NCBI GenBank assembly: GCA_946482515.1
Contig: CAMLRS010000002.1
Span: 1 to 64,000 of the forward strand
DNA: 64,000 nucleotides
Direction of reading: 5' to 3'
From: an uncultured Flavobacteriales bacterium
GTDB lineage: Bacteria > Bacteroidota > Bacteroidia > Flavobacteriales > Crocinitomicaceae
Each line of letters begins with the position of its first letter. Position 1 is the first letter of the stretch. The notes under the pieces were generated by a model, which saw only the letters and a program-made list of their open reading frames with translations, had not been told where the DNA came from and searched no databases. This document shows positions 35,208 to 44,492 of this stretch, piece after piece. Position numbers and translations under genes: made by a program.

Positions 35208-38200
35208 GCCGTTTCGTGTTCCTGGGATTGCATTAACGGAATGCTCAGCTCTACCCGCGTTCCGGCTGGCTCTCCATTTTTCTCCTTGTCGATGGTTTCT
35301 ACATGAAATGATTTGCCAAGCTGCTTGTGGAAAAGCGTCAGACGCTCTTCGGTGATGGTGGTGCCGAACGAGCGGTGATTGTTCCGCTGTATGCTCTTAC
35401 GTCGCTGACGACCAGCCCCATTGTCATCTATACTGATTTTCAGCATCCCTTCTTCCATCGTAAACACGATAATGATCTTCCCGTCCTTTTCCAATGAGGA
35501 AACACCATGCAAGATAGCATTTTCAACGTAAGGCTGTACCAGCATCGGCGGAATAAAGCACAGCAAAGCTTCGCTCGATAAATGACTCTGGATCTCGAAG
35601 GAAAACCGGTTCTTGAAGCGCATTTGTTCCAGCTCAAGGTAATCCTTCAAGATTTTCACTTCCTGCTCGATGTGAATGTATTTCTCGCGCGAGTTATTCA
35701 GCGTCTGACGGATCAGCGACGAGAATTTCAGCAGGTAATGTTCGGCTTTGTCGTTTTCACCGAAGATCAGGAAGCTTTGTATGGAATTCAGCGAGTTGAA
35801 AATAAAATGCGGGTTCATCTGCGCACTGAGGGCTTTTTGTTCCAGCTGGCTGATCTTGGTTTCGTAGTAATGACGCGTTTTGAGTCGGTTCGTGATCACA
35901 CGGATCAGCCACCAGATAAGCGCCAGCACTACCAATGCTTCGAGCAAAAGCACATACCAGCGCAGGTAGAGCGGCAATTCCACTTCGAAGTGCGCAATTT
36001 GTACCGGCGCCGACCATTTCCCTTCTTCGTTCATGAATTTTACCCGCACAACGTATTCCTGGTAAACCGGGTCGTTGATCACAATCTCGTGGACATCGGT
36101 CGGGATCCATGGACCGTCTTTTCGCAGCTGGTATTTGAACCGGTGTTTGGCCGATCCCCTAAAGTTATCGGTACTCAGCTCCAGTCGGATCAAAGGTGTA
36201 TTGGACGCAAAATGGTATGGATGGCTTTTTCCTTCGTAATGCACTTCATCGGTCGCCAGGTATTCGAGCCGGACCGTTCCATGAGCCTTAGTCTCCTTCG
36301 CTTTGAGCGGGAAACGCGTAATGCCTTTCATCGTGGCCACCCAGACCATACCATCAGCAACATAGATTTCATTAATCCTGTTGGAGCTCAATCCATGTTC
36401 GACGGTTACATTGCGTATCGTCATGCCGGCATCGGAAAACTCCACGATACTGAGCCCTTCATTCGTTCCGACATAGATCCGGCCTTCCTTGTCTACATAT
36501 AAACAGTTGACGTGGTCGTTGAGCAAGCCCGATGTATGGTTGATGATCCGTGTGACTTTATAATCCGTATTAAAAAAATAAATCCCGTATCCGCGCGTGG
36601 CGACTATGACACCGTGCTTCGCGTGCCATGACAGGTCGGATGCACGACGGTAAAAAATCGGGTCCTTGAACCGCTCCCTGTGGGCTTTACGATTTTTAAT
36701 CTCAAAAAGTCCGTGGAGGTTCCCGGCAAAAACCTGTCCGTTTTCCAGGCTTACCACCGTCTGAAAATCGACCGGTTTGCGTTCATAGCTTTTTCTAAGC
36801 GTCCCTCTCCATACTCCGTATAAGACTTCTACGCTGCCATCGTCATTATACCTGACAATATTACTGAACCCTCCAACGACATAATCTTTCCCTGAAAAAA
36901 TGTCGTTGTACATTCGAATGAAGATCATGTCTCCTTTTGACTCGGGCATTCCTCCGCCATTAAGTCCCAGATAGAGTTTTCGTTCCGACATTCCCAGCGT
37001 TGCCCGAACCCGGTGATGCTTCCTGGTTCTCATGAAACCATATTCCGGCCATAATTTTATGAAACCGCTATAGCTGGCTGCTATCAGGCCGTTTTTATTG
37101 CCTACGATGCCATTGATCTTCTCTTCCGGCAGGCCTTCTTTCACGGTGTAACTCCGAAAATCATAATCGGGTGCATAATACACGCCGTTTTCAAGCGTGG
37201 TAAACCACCAGCCTCCTTCACGGTCCTGCCAGACGCTGGTTACCGTGAGCCCATTCAGCAAATGTTCCTCCCGCCTGGGATGATATTCAGGCAAGCTGAA
37301 GTCTTCCACCAATACGCCACCGGTATAAAGCCCTTTGAACAGTTTGTTCTTTACGATACGAACACATACGAGGTCTTTATTATTGAAAATGTACTTTCCT
37401 GTTCGGAGGTCCATAATAGCCCCATCCAACAGGAGAAAATTTCGGCCGTTTTCAGAAACGAGGTCCATCCGGGTGCTAAAATCTGATTTTCCGATGTACC
37501 TGAATTTTCCATTAGCCCCTTGCATATAGATCGCTTTGTTGCGCATCCATACTTTTTTCCAGTTGGTTTTGGAAGAATTCAGCGAAGGAAACAAGTCACC
37601 ATCTATTTTGCTCAGTCGAACGCCCTCGAAGGCTTCCGGATGATACACCGTTAAAACGCCCTGCGGGGTAATTTTCAGTGCGCCGATTTCCTGTATAGCG
37701 TAATACAGGTTCCCTTTTTTATCGATTTTCAGGGATTTGTATGTCGGATTGTGCCCACCGATGAATTGCTTCACCAGCTTGTTGTACTTGTAACGAACAA
37801 TTTCACCCTTTTCATAGTAGCTGAGTAAACCATTATAGCTTACAAACCAGATTCTTCCTTGCGGATCTTCTTCGAGGTTGAAAATGACATGGTCCGGTAA
37901 GCCGTCTCTTTCCGTGAAAATCCTGAACTCGTAGCCGTTGTAACGCACAACTCCCCTGTCGGTGGCGATCCAGATATTCCCTTCCCTGTCCTGCCGGACG
38001 TCATAAGTTTCCGGACTTGGCAATCCGTGCTCCAGGTTGTAGTTGCGAAATACGGGTTGCGGTGGCTTCAGATCGAAGGGCACAAATTGCTGTGCACTGG
38101 CACGTTCTGCTGAAAGGAAGAGCAGCAGGATCAGTATCACATAATGGGCACACGCTACGATCTTCCGGGTGATCACTTTCTTTATTTTGACAAATGTGCT

Positions 38201-38245
38201 GATTTCTTTTAAAAAGTGGTTAATGTTTCCAAACCTGACGTTCAT
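35204..38245 (-). CDS. Sensor histidine kinase, Reg_prop/Y_Y_Y/LytS-type (first of two)
   Basis: 1013 residues, tandem paralog of the kinase at 32241. A 30-residue Lys-rich N-terminal extension precedes the signal peptide or anchor (about 31-52, ends ASAQ); no alternative ATG is present. The same layout follows: Reg_prop propeller, Y_Y_Y domain, membrane helix about 764-782, His813 in 'MNPHFIFNSLNS', 'QPYVENAILHG' and 'DDNGAG'. The kinase halves of the two paralogs are nearly the same word for word, while the sensor propellers differ, so two signals probably feed one LytTR regulator. The start codon lies 38 bp from the divergent marR start, next to a palindrome. Confidence 0.92.
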   Translation of the reverse strand: MNVRFGNINHFLKEISTFVKIKKVITRKIVACAHYVILILLLFLSAERASAQQFVPFDLKPPQPVFRNYNLEHGLPSPETYDVRQDREGNIWIATDRGVVRYNGYEFRIFTERDGLPDHVIFNLEEDPQGRIWFVSYNGLLSYYEKGEIVRYKYNKLVKQFIGGHNPTYKSLKIDKKGNLYYAIQEIGALKITPQGVLTVYHPEAFEGVRLSKIDGDLFPSLNSSKTNWKKVWMRNKAIYMQGANGKFRYIGKSDFSTRMDLVSENGRNFLLLDGAIMDLRTGKYIFNNKDLVCVRIVKNKLFKGLYTGGVLVEDFSLPEYHPRREEHLLNGLTVTSVWQDREGGWWFTTLENGVYYAPDYDFRSYTVKEGLPEEKINGIVGNKNGLIAASYSGFIKLWPEYGFMRTRKHHRVRATLGMSERKLYLGLNGGGMPESKGDMIFIRMYNDIFSGKDYVVGGFSNIVRYNDDGSVEVLYGVWRGTLRKSYERKPVDFQTVVSLENGQVFAGNLHGLFEIKNRKAHRERFKDPIFYRRASDLSWHAKHGVIVATRGYGIYFFNTDYKVTRIINHTSGLLNDHVNCLYVDKEGRIYVGTNEGLSIVEFSDAGMTIRNVTVEHGLSSNRINEIYVADGMVWVATMKGITRFPLKAKETKAHGTVRLEYLATDEVHYEGKSHPYHFASNTPLIRLELSTDNFRGSAKHRFKYQLRKDGPWIPTDVHEIVINDPVYQEYVVRVKFMNEEGKWSAPVQIAHFEVELPLYLRWYVLLLEALVVLALIWWLIRVITNRLKTRHYYETKISQLEQKALSAQMNPHFIFNSLNSIQSFLIFGENDKAEHYLLKFSSLIRQTLNNSREKYIHIEQEVKILKDYLELEQMRFKNRFSFEIQSHLSSEALLCFIPPMLVQPYVENAILHGVSSLEKDGKIIIVFTMEEGMLKISIDDNGAGRQRRKSIQRNNHRSFGTTITEERLTLFHKQLGKSFHVETIDKEKNGEPAGTRVELSIPLMQSQEHETA

Positions 38246-38268
38246 ATTAGTTAACTTTGCAAACTAAT
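38246..38268. promoter_or_regulatory. Candidate MarR operator overlapping a -7 box
   Basis: ATTAGTT (38246-38252) and AACTAAT (38262-38268) form 7-bp inverted arms over 9 bases. Between and across them lies TAACTTTG (38252-38259), an exact TAnnTTTG box for marR, 25 bases before its ATG. A dimeric MarR bound here would block marR and its efflux operon and could also affect the divergent kinase gene. Palindrome and position are seen; binding is inferred. Confidence 0.6.
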
Positions 38269-38283
38269 TACCGGGTAACAATT

Positions 38284-38763
38284 ATGGAGCAAATTTTACC
38301 AAAAGAACTCACCCTGGGACGCATGCTGGGATTTCTGACCAGGCAGTATATCGGCTTTCTGGCCAAGCGCATGACACACACACCTGTTGAGCGTTATTAC
38401 TATCCTTTGTATCTGATCGGAAAGAATTCCGGCACAATTAGTCAGCAGCAGCTGGCCAATCACCTGCTGACAGACAAAGTGAGCATGGTCCGCATCCTCG
38501 ACGTTCTTGCCGAAGAAGGCTATATCGAACGCCGCGTGAACCCCGAAGATCGGCGTCAGCATTTGCTGCACGTCACCAAAAAGGGCGAGCCGTGGATCGG
38601 AGAAATCGAACAGGCGCTTAATGAAACCGATGATTTTTTCCTGAGCATGCTTCCCAAAGAACAGCGTGCTTTATTCCGTCAGCAGCTGCTCACACTGGTA
38701 AACGTTTCCAAAGAATTGCCGGTTGAAGAAGTGGAGCTCTTTTATAACCGCGTTAAAAAATAA
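38284..38763 (+). CDS. MarR-family transcriptional regulator
   Basis: 159 residues from ATG 38284 ('MEQILPKELTLGRMLGFL'). Winged helix-turn-helix of MarR type: 'ISQQQLANHLLTDKVSMVRILDVLAEEGYIERRVNPEDRRQH' region, with the recognition helix and the wing Asp/Arg residues ('NPEDRR') present, and dimer helices at both ends. It is the first gene of a plus-strand operon with an RND pump, 5 bases before the membrane fusion gene, which is the normal arrangement for a repressor of its own efflux system. A palindrome covers its -7 box. Ligand unknown. Confidence 0.92.
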   Translation: MEQILPKELTLGRMLGFLTRQYIGFLAKRMTHTPVERYYYPLYLIGKNSGTISQQQLANHLLTDKVSMVRILDVLAEEGYIERRVNPEDRRQHLLHVTKKGEPWIGEIEQALNETDDFFLSMLPKEQRALFRQQLLTLVNVSKELPVEEVELFYNRVKK

Positions 38764-38768
38764 CTGAT

Positions 38769-39806
38769 ATGTATAAGCACCTGTCCCTGTTTACCATCAC
38801 CGCCTTGTTTCTTACAGCCTGTGGCGGTAAAGAGGAAAACAAGCTCGAATCCGGTGGTCCCGCCAAACCCAGCACCGTTGAAGTCGTAGCCGTTGAAGCA
38901 ACCGACGTTGTACGGGAAGTTTCCATTCCGGGCACCATCATTCCGGGCGAAGAAGTCCAGCTGTTCAGCGAAGTAAACGGGCGCATTCGTTCCATCCATT
39001 TCAAGGAAGGACAGGTCGTTCAGAAAGGAAGCCTGCTCATCCAGGTCGATACAGACGTGTTGCGCGCCCAGCGTGCCCAGCAGAAAGTAGAGCTCGATCT
39101 GGCCGTCAAAGACGAAGCCCGGAAAAAAGTCCTGCTCGAAGGCAAAGGCATCACGCTCGAAGAATATGAGCGCTCGGCTTCTGCCCTGGCTGCCATTCGC
39201 GCGCAGATCGACCTGATCGACGTACAGATTTCCAAAGCAGCCATTCGCGCACCATTTACCGGTCGCATTGGTTTGCGGCATGTGAGCGAAGGGGCATTCA
39301 TCACTTCCACCACGCTCATTACCACGCTTGTGCAGGAAAACCCGGTGAAAGTAGAATTTGCCGTATCGGAGCGCTACGCAACGGCTGTGAAACCCGGCCA
39401 GACGATCGAATTCAGTCCCGAAAAAAGTGCCAAAACATATACAGCCAATGTTTACGCCTACGAGCCCATGATCGATGCCGGAACGCGTATGATGACCATT
39501 CGCGCTTCGCTGAAAAACGACGGCAAGCTCATCCCCGGGTCGTTTGTCTCAGTGAAATACGACCTCGGAACGGAACAGAATGCGTTCATGGTTCCTGCCG
39601 AAAGTATTATCCCGGTTTTGAAAGGACAGAAAATTCTCGTTGTTCGCAGTGGAAAAGTGGTCGAAGTACCGGTTGAGATCGGCATCCGTACAGCAGATAA
39701 AGTACAGGTGATCGGCGAAGTAAATTCAGGTGATTTCGTACTGATCTCAGGCCTTCTCGCGGTGAAGCCGGGCATGCCGGTTGAGACTAAAATCGTGAAG
39801 AAATGA
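38769..39806 (+). CDS. RND efflux periplasmic adaptor (membrane fusion) lipoprotein
   Basis: 345 residues. Lipoprotein signal with lipobox LTAC (Cys18). HlyD-type adaptor in order: beta-barrel/lipoyl half ('IPGEEVQLFSEVNGRIRSIHF'), alpha-hairpin (about 95-140), second lipoyl half ('AAIRAPFTGRIGLRHVSEGAF'), beta-barrel and membrane-proximal domains. It links the inner-membrane pump to the TolC channel encoded next. ATGA overlap with the pump gene at 39803-39806. Regulated, by inference, by the MarR protein encoded just upstream. Confidence 0.95.
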   Translation: MYKHLSLFTITALFLTACGGKEENKLESGGPAKPSTVEVVAVEATDVVREVSIPGTIIPGEEVQLFSEVNGRIRSIHFKEGQVVQKGSLLIQVDTDVLRAQRAQQKVELDLAVKDEARKKVLLEGKGITLEEYERSASALAAIRAQIDLIDVQISKAAIRAPFTGRIGLRHVSEGAFITSTTLITTLVQENPVKVEFAVSERYATAVKPGQTIEFSPEKSAKTYTANVYAYEPMIDAGTRMMTIRASLKNDGKLIPGSFVSVKYDLGTEQNAFMVPAESIIPVLKGQKILVVRSGKVVEVPVEIGIRTADKVQVIGEVNSGDFVLISGLLAVKPGMPVETKIVKK

Positions 39807-42800
39807 ACCTGGCGTCCCTGAGCATTAACCGCCCGGTGCTTGCCACCGTGCTTTCCATTCTCGTCTTAATCTTTGGCGGGATCGGATTTTCCTACCTCGG
39901 CGTGCGCGAATTTCCGTCCGTCGATCCGCCGATCATTACTGTTACGACCAACTATCCCGGCGCTAACCCGGATGTGATCGAATCGCAGATTACCGAGCCG
40001 CTTGAAGAATCGCTCAACGCGGTTCCGGGTATCCGCACGCTCAGCTCTGTGAGCAGCGATGGTCGCAGCACGATTACCGTGGAATTCGACCTGAGCGTCG
40101 ACCTCGATGCAGCTGCGAACGATGTGCGCGACAAAGTATCGGGCGCCGTACGAAACCTTCCGCAGAACGCCGATCCACCCATCGTGGCCAAATCGGATGC
40201 AAACGCCGAAACGATTTTCTCACTGACCGTTCAGTCTGACAAACGGACGCTGCTCGAGCTGACCGATCTTGGTAACAACGTTTTCAAGGAGCGTTTGCAA
40301 ACTGTGAAAGGCGTTTCCGAAATCCGGATCTGGGGCGAGAAGCGTTATTCAATGAAATTCAACCTCGATCCGAACAAAATGGCGGGCTACGGCCTCACGG
40401 CGCTGGACGTGCGCGATGCGCTTGCTCAGCAGAACGTGGAATTGCCTTCCGGAAGGATCGAAGGAAATACCGTCGAACTGACCATACGTACATTCGGCCG
40501 ACTGACCACCGAAGACGATTTCAACAACCTCATCGTAGCGGAAAAGGAACAGCAGATTGTGCGACTAAAAGACGTCGGGAGCGCGAACCTGTCACCGCTG
40601 AACGAACGAACACTGTTGCGCGGAAACCACGGCATCCCGATGATCGGTATCGCCGTTACGCCACAGCCGGGCGCCAACTACATCGAGATCGTCGACGAGA
40701 TCTACAAGAAAGTCGAGCAGATCAAGAAAGAGCTGCCGAAAGACGTGACGCTCGGCGTGGCGCTCGATTCGACCGAAAACATCCGTAAGGCCATTTCCGA
40801 AGTGGAAGAAACCATCCTGATCGCATTCGGGCTGGTGGTTTTAATCATTTTCCTCTTCCTGCGCGACTGGCGCACCACGCTCATTCCGATCATCGCCATT
40901 CCGATCTCGCTCATCGGAACGTTCTTCATCATGTACATTTCCGACTTCTCGATCAATATCCTGACACTGCTCGGTATCGTACTGGCAACAGGACTTGTGG
41001 TCGACGATGCGATCGTGGTCATGGAAAACATCTACTCGCGCGTGGAAGAAGGTGAAGATCCGATGGAAGCTTCGCACAAAGGCTCGAAGGAAATTTTGTT
41101 TGCGATCATTTCCACCACGATTACGCTCACCACGGTGTTCCTGCCGGTGATCTTCCTGGAAGGATTGACAGGTCGTTTGTTCCGCGAATTCGGGATCGTA
41201 GTGGCCGGATCGGTGATCATTTCCGCGTTCATTTCCCTCACGCTGACACCGATGATGAGCTCGCGCATCCTGAAGAAAAACCAGCGTCACTCGAAATTCT
41301 ACGAATTAACCGAGCGCTTTTTCGAAGGCATGAACAACGGTTACCGCAACGCATTGGCGCGTTTCATGAAACGTCCGTGGTTGGCATTCGTCCTGATGGC
41401 TGTCAGTATAGTACTCATTGTCTGGAACTTCAGCTCATTACAAACCGAGCTTGCGCCAATGGAAGACAAAGGCCGTTTACAGATCAGGGCTACCGCACCG
41501 GAAGGAACGTCGTATGAGCGCATGGACGAGCACCAGCAACAGCTCATCAGCCTCGTCGACACGATGAAGGAAAAGACGTCGATGATCGCCGTTACATCGC
41601 CGGGATTCGGTTCCAGTGTTTCGGTAAACAGCAGCTTCATTCGTCTGAACCTCGTTCCTGCCAGCCAGCGAACGCGTTCCCAGCAGGAAATCGCCGATGC
41701 ACTGATGCCGAAGCTGCAGCAATACAACTTTGCCCGCACGATCATCATCCAGGAGCAAACCATCGGTGGTGGCCGCGGAGCCGGGTTGCCAGTCCAATAC
41801 GTGATCCAGGCACCTACCTTCGAAAAAATGAAAGAAGTGCTGCCGAAATTCCTGGCGGAAGCCAATGCCGATCCGACGTTCAAAGTCGTGGATGTGGATC
41901 TTAAATTCAACAAGCCGGAAATCCAGGTCATCATCAACCGCGACAAAGCGGCCGGCGTAGGTGTTTCCGTTGAAGACATCGCCGAAACCATGCAGCTGTA
42001 TTTCTCCGGTCAGCGTTTCGGCTATTTCATCATGGACGGGAAACAATACGAAGTGATCGGCCAGGCGATGAAAGAACAGCGCGACGATCCGACCGATCTG
42101 AAAGGCGTTCAGGTGCGCAGTAAAACCGGGCAATTGATTCCGATCGATAACCTCGTGGAGCTGAAAAACGAATCCAGTCCGCCGCAATTGTTCCGCTACA
42201 ACCGTTACGTATCGGCGACCGTTATGGCCGATCCGGCCGAAGGAAATACCATTGGCGATGGCATCGAAGCCATGGACCGCATTGCCGCAAAAACACTCGA
42301 CGAAGATTTCTCCACCAGCCTCGCCGGAACGTCGAAAGAATTCATGGAAAGCGGCAGCAGTATCGTGTTTGCCTTCCTGCTAGCACTCGTGCTGGTTTAC
42401 CTCGTACTGGCGGCGCAGTTTGAAAGCTTCCTCGACCCGCTGATCATCATGCTGACCGTTCCGCTTGCCTTGGCCGGGGCTTTGTTATCGCTCTGGATCA
42501 CAGATCAGACACTGAACATCTTCTCCGAGATCGGGATTATCGTACTGATAGGATTGGTGACCAAGAACGGTATTTTGATCGTGGAATTCGCCAACCAGCG
42601 CAAAGCCGACGGACTAAGCGTGATGGACGCTATCATTGACGCTTCGGCGAAACGTTTCCGTCCTATCCTCATGACCACGCTGGCGACCATTCTCGGTGCT
42701 TTGCCAATTGCGCTTGCACTGGGCGATGCTTCTACCAGCCGCATCCCGATGGGTATTTCCATCGTGGGCGGTCTCGCATTTTCCCTGATCCTGACCTTAT

Positions 42801-42853
42801 TTGTGATCCCGGGATTGTACATTTACTTAACCTCAAAGAAAAAAGCGGCATGA
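39803..42853 (+). CDS. RND-family efflux pump, inner-membrane permease
   Basis: 1016 residues, complete AcrB-like proton antiporter with 12 expected helices and two large periplasmic loops. The proton-relay Asp pair is in 'GLVVDDAIVVMENI' and the usual Lys-bearing helix-10 region is in 'IGLVTKNGILIVEFANQRK'. N terminus 'MNLASLSINRPVLATVLSIL' is typical. Hydrophobic and amphiphilic efflux subfamily, substrates unknown. Short ATGA overlaps with both neighbouring genes imply tight coupling of the tripartite pump. Confidence 0.96.
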   Translation: MNLASLSINRPVLATVLSILVLIFGGIGFSYLGVREFPSVDPPIITVTTNYPGANPDVIESQITEPLEESLNAVPGIRTLSSVSSDGRSTITVEFDLSVDLDAAANDVRDKVSGAVRNLPQNADPPIVAKSDANAETIFSLTVQSDKRTLLELTDLGNNVFKERLQTVKGVSEIRIWGEKRYSMKFNLDPNKMAGYGLTALDVRDALAQQNVELPSGRIEGNTVELTIRTFGRLTTEDDFNNLIVAEKEQQIVRLKDVGSANLSPLNERTLLRGNHGIPMIGIAVTPQPGANYIEIVDEIYKKVEQIKKELPKDVTLGVALDSTENIRKAISEVEETILIAFGLVVLIIFLFLRDWRTTLIPIIAIPISLIGTFFIMYISDFSINILTLLGIVLATGLVVDDAIVVMENIYSRVEEGEDPMEASHKGSKEILFAIISTTITLTTVFLPVIFLEGLTGRLFREFGIVVAGSVIISAFISLTLTPMMSSRILKKNQRHSKFYELTERFFEGMNNGYRNALARFMKRPWLAFVLMAVSIVLIVWNFSSLQTELAPMEDKGRLQIRATAPEGTSYERMDEHQQQLISLVDTMKEKTSMIAVTSPGFGSSVSVNSSFIRLNLVPASQRTRSQQEIADALMPKLQQYNFARTIIIQEQTIGGGRGAGLPVQYVIQAPTFEKMKEVLPKFLAEANADPTFKVVDVDLKFNKPEIQVIINRDKAAGVGVSVEDIAETMQLYFSGQRFGYFIMDGKQYEVIGQAMKEQRDDPTDLKGVQVRSKTGQLIPIDNLVELKNESSPPQLFRYNRYVSATVMADPAEGNTIGDGIEAMDRIAAKTLDEDFSTSLAGTSKEFMESGSSIVFAFLLALVLVYLVLAAQFESFLDPLIIMLTVPLALAGALLSLWITDQTLNIFSEIGIIVLIGLVTKNGILIVEFANQRKADGLSVMDAIIDASAKRFRPILMTTLATILGALPIALALGDASTSRIPMGISIVGGLAFSLILTLFVIPGLYIYLTSKKKAA

Positions 42854-44154
42854 TGCGACTGAGCTTTCTTTTTAGCCTGCTGGCATTTTCGGCTTTCGGA
42901 CAGGGAACGCTGACACTGGAACAGGTCGTTTCCAACGTGCTCGAGCGCAACTTCCAGGTGCAGATCCAGCGCAACCTCGTGGAAGTGGCCGAAAACGATA
43001 ACAATGTCGGGAACGCAGGCTACCTGCCAACGGTGGCCATTACCGGTGAGCAAAACTGGAGCAGCAACAATACGCGGCAGGAATTCTTCAGCGGACAGGT
43101 GAACGAAGCCGACGGCGCGAAAAGCCGTTCCAACGCCCTTGCCGCGCGACTCGAATGGACGTTCTTCGACGGTTTCCGCATGTTTGCCACCGACAAACGC
43201 CTGCAATTACAGGAAGACAACGTGCGCTACGGGCTCACGGCCGAAATGGAAATGCAGATCTACCAGGCGGCGATCCTGTACTATACCATTTTGCAAACAC
43301 AGGAATTGACACCTGTTTACGAAGATGCACTGGAATTATCGCGCGCGCGTTTTGCGATTGTAGACCTGAAATTACGCAACGGCGCTGCTACGCAGCTCGA
43401 ATTGCTGCAAGCGCGACTCGATCTCACTGCCGACAGCTCCATTTTGCTGCAACACCAGAAATACCTTGCCGATCTGAAAGTGGACATGAACACGCTGATG
43501 GGTCAGCCGGCTGCCACACCGTTCACCATCGAAGGCAGCATTCTTCCGGAAACGGCCATTAGCTGGGAATCGGCCTGGGAACAGGCGCAGGAACAGAATA
43601 CGCAATTGTTATTGGCCAAATCAGCCATCGCCATTACGGAAATGGAGCGCAAGGAAGCGCGTTCGGCTTACTATCCGCAGCTGGGTGTGTATGCGCAATA
43701 TGCCTACGGAAGCTCGCAAAACCAGGTCGGACTATTGCGCTCGAACCAGACATTCGGTCCTGGTGCAGGCCTCACGCTTCGCTGGACGATTCTCGATCGC
43801 CTTTCGACGTACACAGCTTTGAAAAACAACCAGCTGTATTACGAAAACGCACAATTAGTTGAGCAGCAGCAACAGCAATTCGTGGAAGCCGAGCTGCGCA
43901 AGACGTTCAACGAATATCTCTGGGCGAAACAGAACCTCGAGCTGGAACAGCAGACCATTCTCAACACATCCGAAGCGTTCGAGATTGCGCGTGTTTCCTT
44001 TGAAAACGGAAGCATGACGAGCCTCGAGCTGCGCGAAATCCAGTATGCGATCGTACAGGCGGAAAGTCGTTTATCGGCGGCCCGGCTCACGCTGAAAACC
44101 GCCGAATTAAACCTTTCGCTGACGACCGGGAATTTTAAGCGTCTGCTGAACTGA
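42850..44154 (+). CDS. TolC-family outer-membrane efflux channel
   Basis: 434 residues with a signal peptide (1-18, ends SAFGQ). Two OEP repeats, about 22-205 and 225-430, of long Gln/Glu/Leu-rich amphipathic helices with short strand-like stretches, e.g. 'NVGNAGYLPTVAITGEQNW' and 'ARSAYYPQLGVYAQYAYG', which are the family landmarks. Last gene of the marR-MFP-RND-TolC operon. ATGA overlap with the pump gene at 42850-42853. Confidence 0.94.
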   Translation: MMRLSFLFSLLAFSAFGQGTLTLEQVVSNVLERNFQVQIQRNLVEVAENDNNVGNAGYLPTVAITGEQNWSSNNTRQEFFSGQVNEADGAKSRSNALAARLEWTFFDGFRMFATDKRLQLQEDNVRYGLTAEMEMQIYQAAILYYTILQTQELTPVYEDALELSRARFAIVDLKLRNGAATQLELLQARLDLTADSSILLQHQKYLADLKVDMNTLMGQPAATPFTIEGSILPETAISWESAWEQAQEQNTQLLLAKSAIAITEMERKEARSAYYPQLGVYAQYAYGSSQNQVGLLRSNQTFGPGAGLTLRWTILDRLSTYTALKNNQLYYENAQLVEQQQQQFVEAELRKTFNEYLWAKQNLELEQQTILNTSEAFEIARVSFENGSMTSLELREIQYAIVQAESRLSAARLTLKTAELNLSLTTGNFKRLLN

Positions 44155-44174
44155 TACAGATTTCGTGGTAGGGT

Positions 44175-44492
44175 TTAAACACCCTCCTGCTCACCTGCCT
44201 GCTCACGCCCCCAGGTGCCGATAAATCCTGAAACATTGTCAGGCTGCAAGCCGATCTGAAGCGGTTTTTCATACCGCAACAGGTTCATGATGCCGTCGAG
44301 CAGATTGATGTGCATGTGTAAGAAAATCACACCGTTAGAAATCGAATTGGCCGGTAACGGATAATCTTTACGGAAGCTAACGCTACCAACACGCGTTTGT
44401 CCGCTGTACAAATTCAGGTGCGCAGGGTTAACCGGATTTGGGTAAGCATTAAACGTAAGGGAATAATTGTCGAACTGTTTTTGAGTTGCCAT
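44175..44492 (-). CDS. Small hypothetical protein (105 aa)
   Basis: 105 residues, no signal peptide and no membrane segment. Features include a 'FNAYPNPVNPAHLNLYSG' stretch, a 'SNGVIFLHMHINLLDGIMNLL' amphipathic segment and a Gly/Glu-rich tail. No family recognised. It converges with the efflux operon with 20 bp between stops and no separate terminator seen. The reading frame has no better competitor on the other strand, and codon use is like that of the neighbours, so I accept it with moderate confidence. Confidence 0.55.
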   Translation of the reverse strand: MATQKQFDNYSLTFNAYPNPVNPAHLNLYSGQTRVGSVSFRKDYPLPANSISNGVIFLHMHINLLDGIMNLLRYEKPLQIGLQPDNVSGFIGTWGREQAGEQEGV

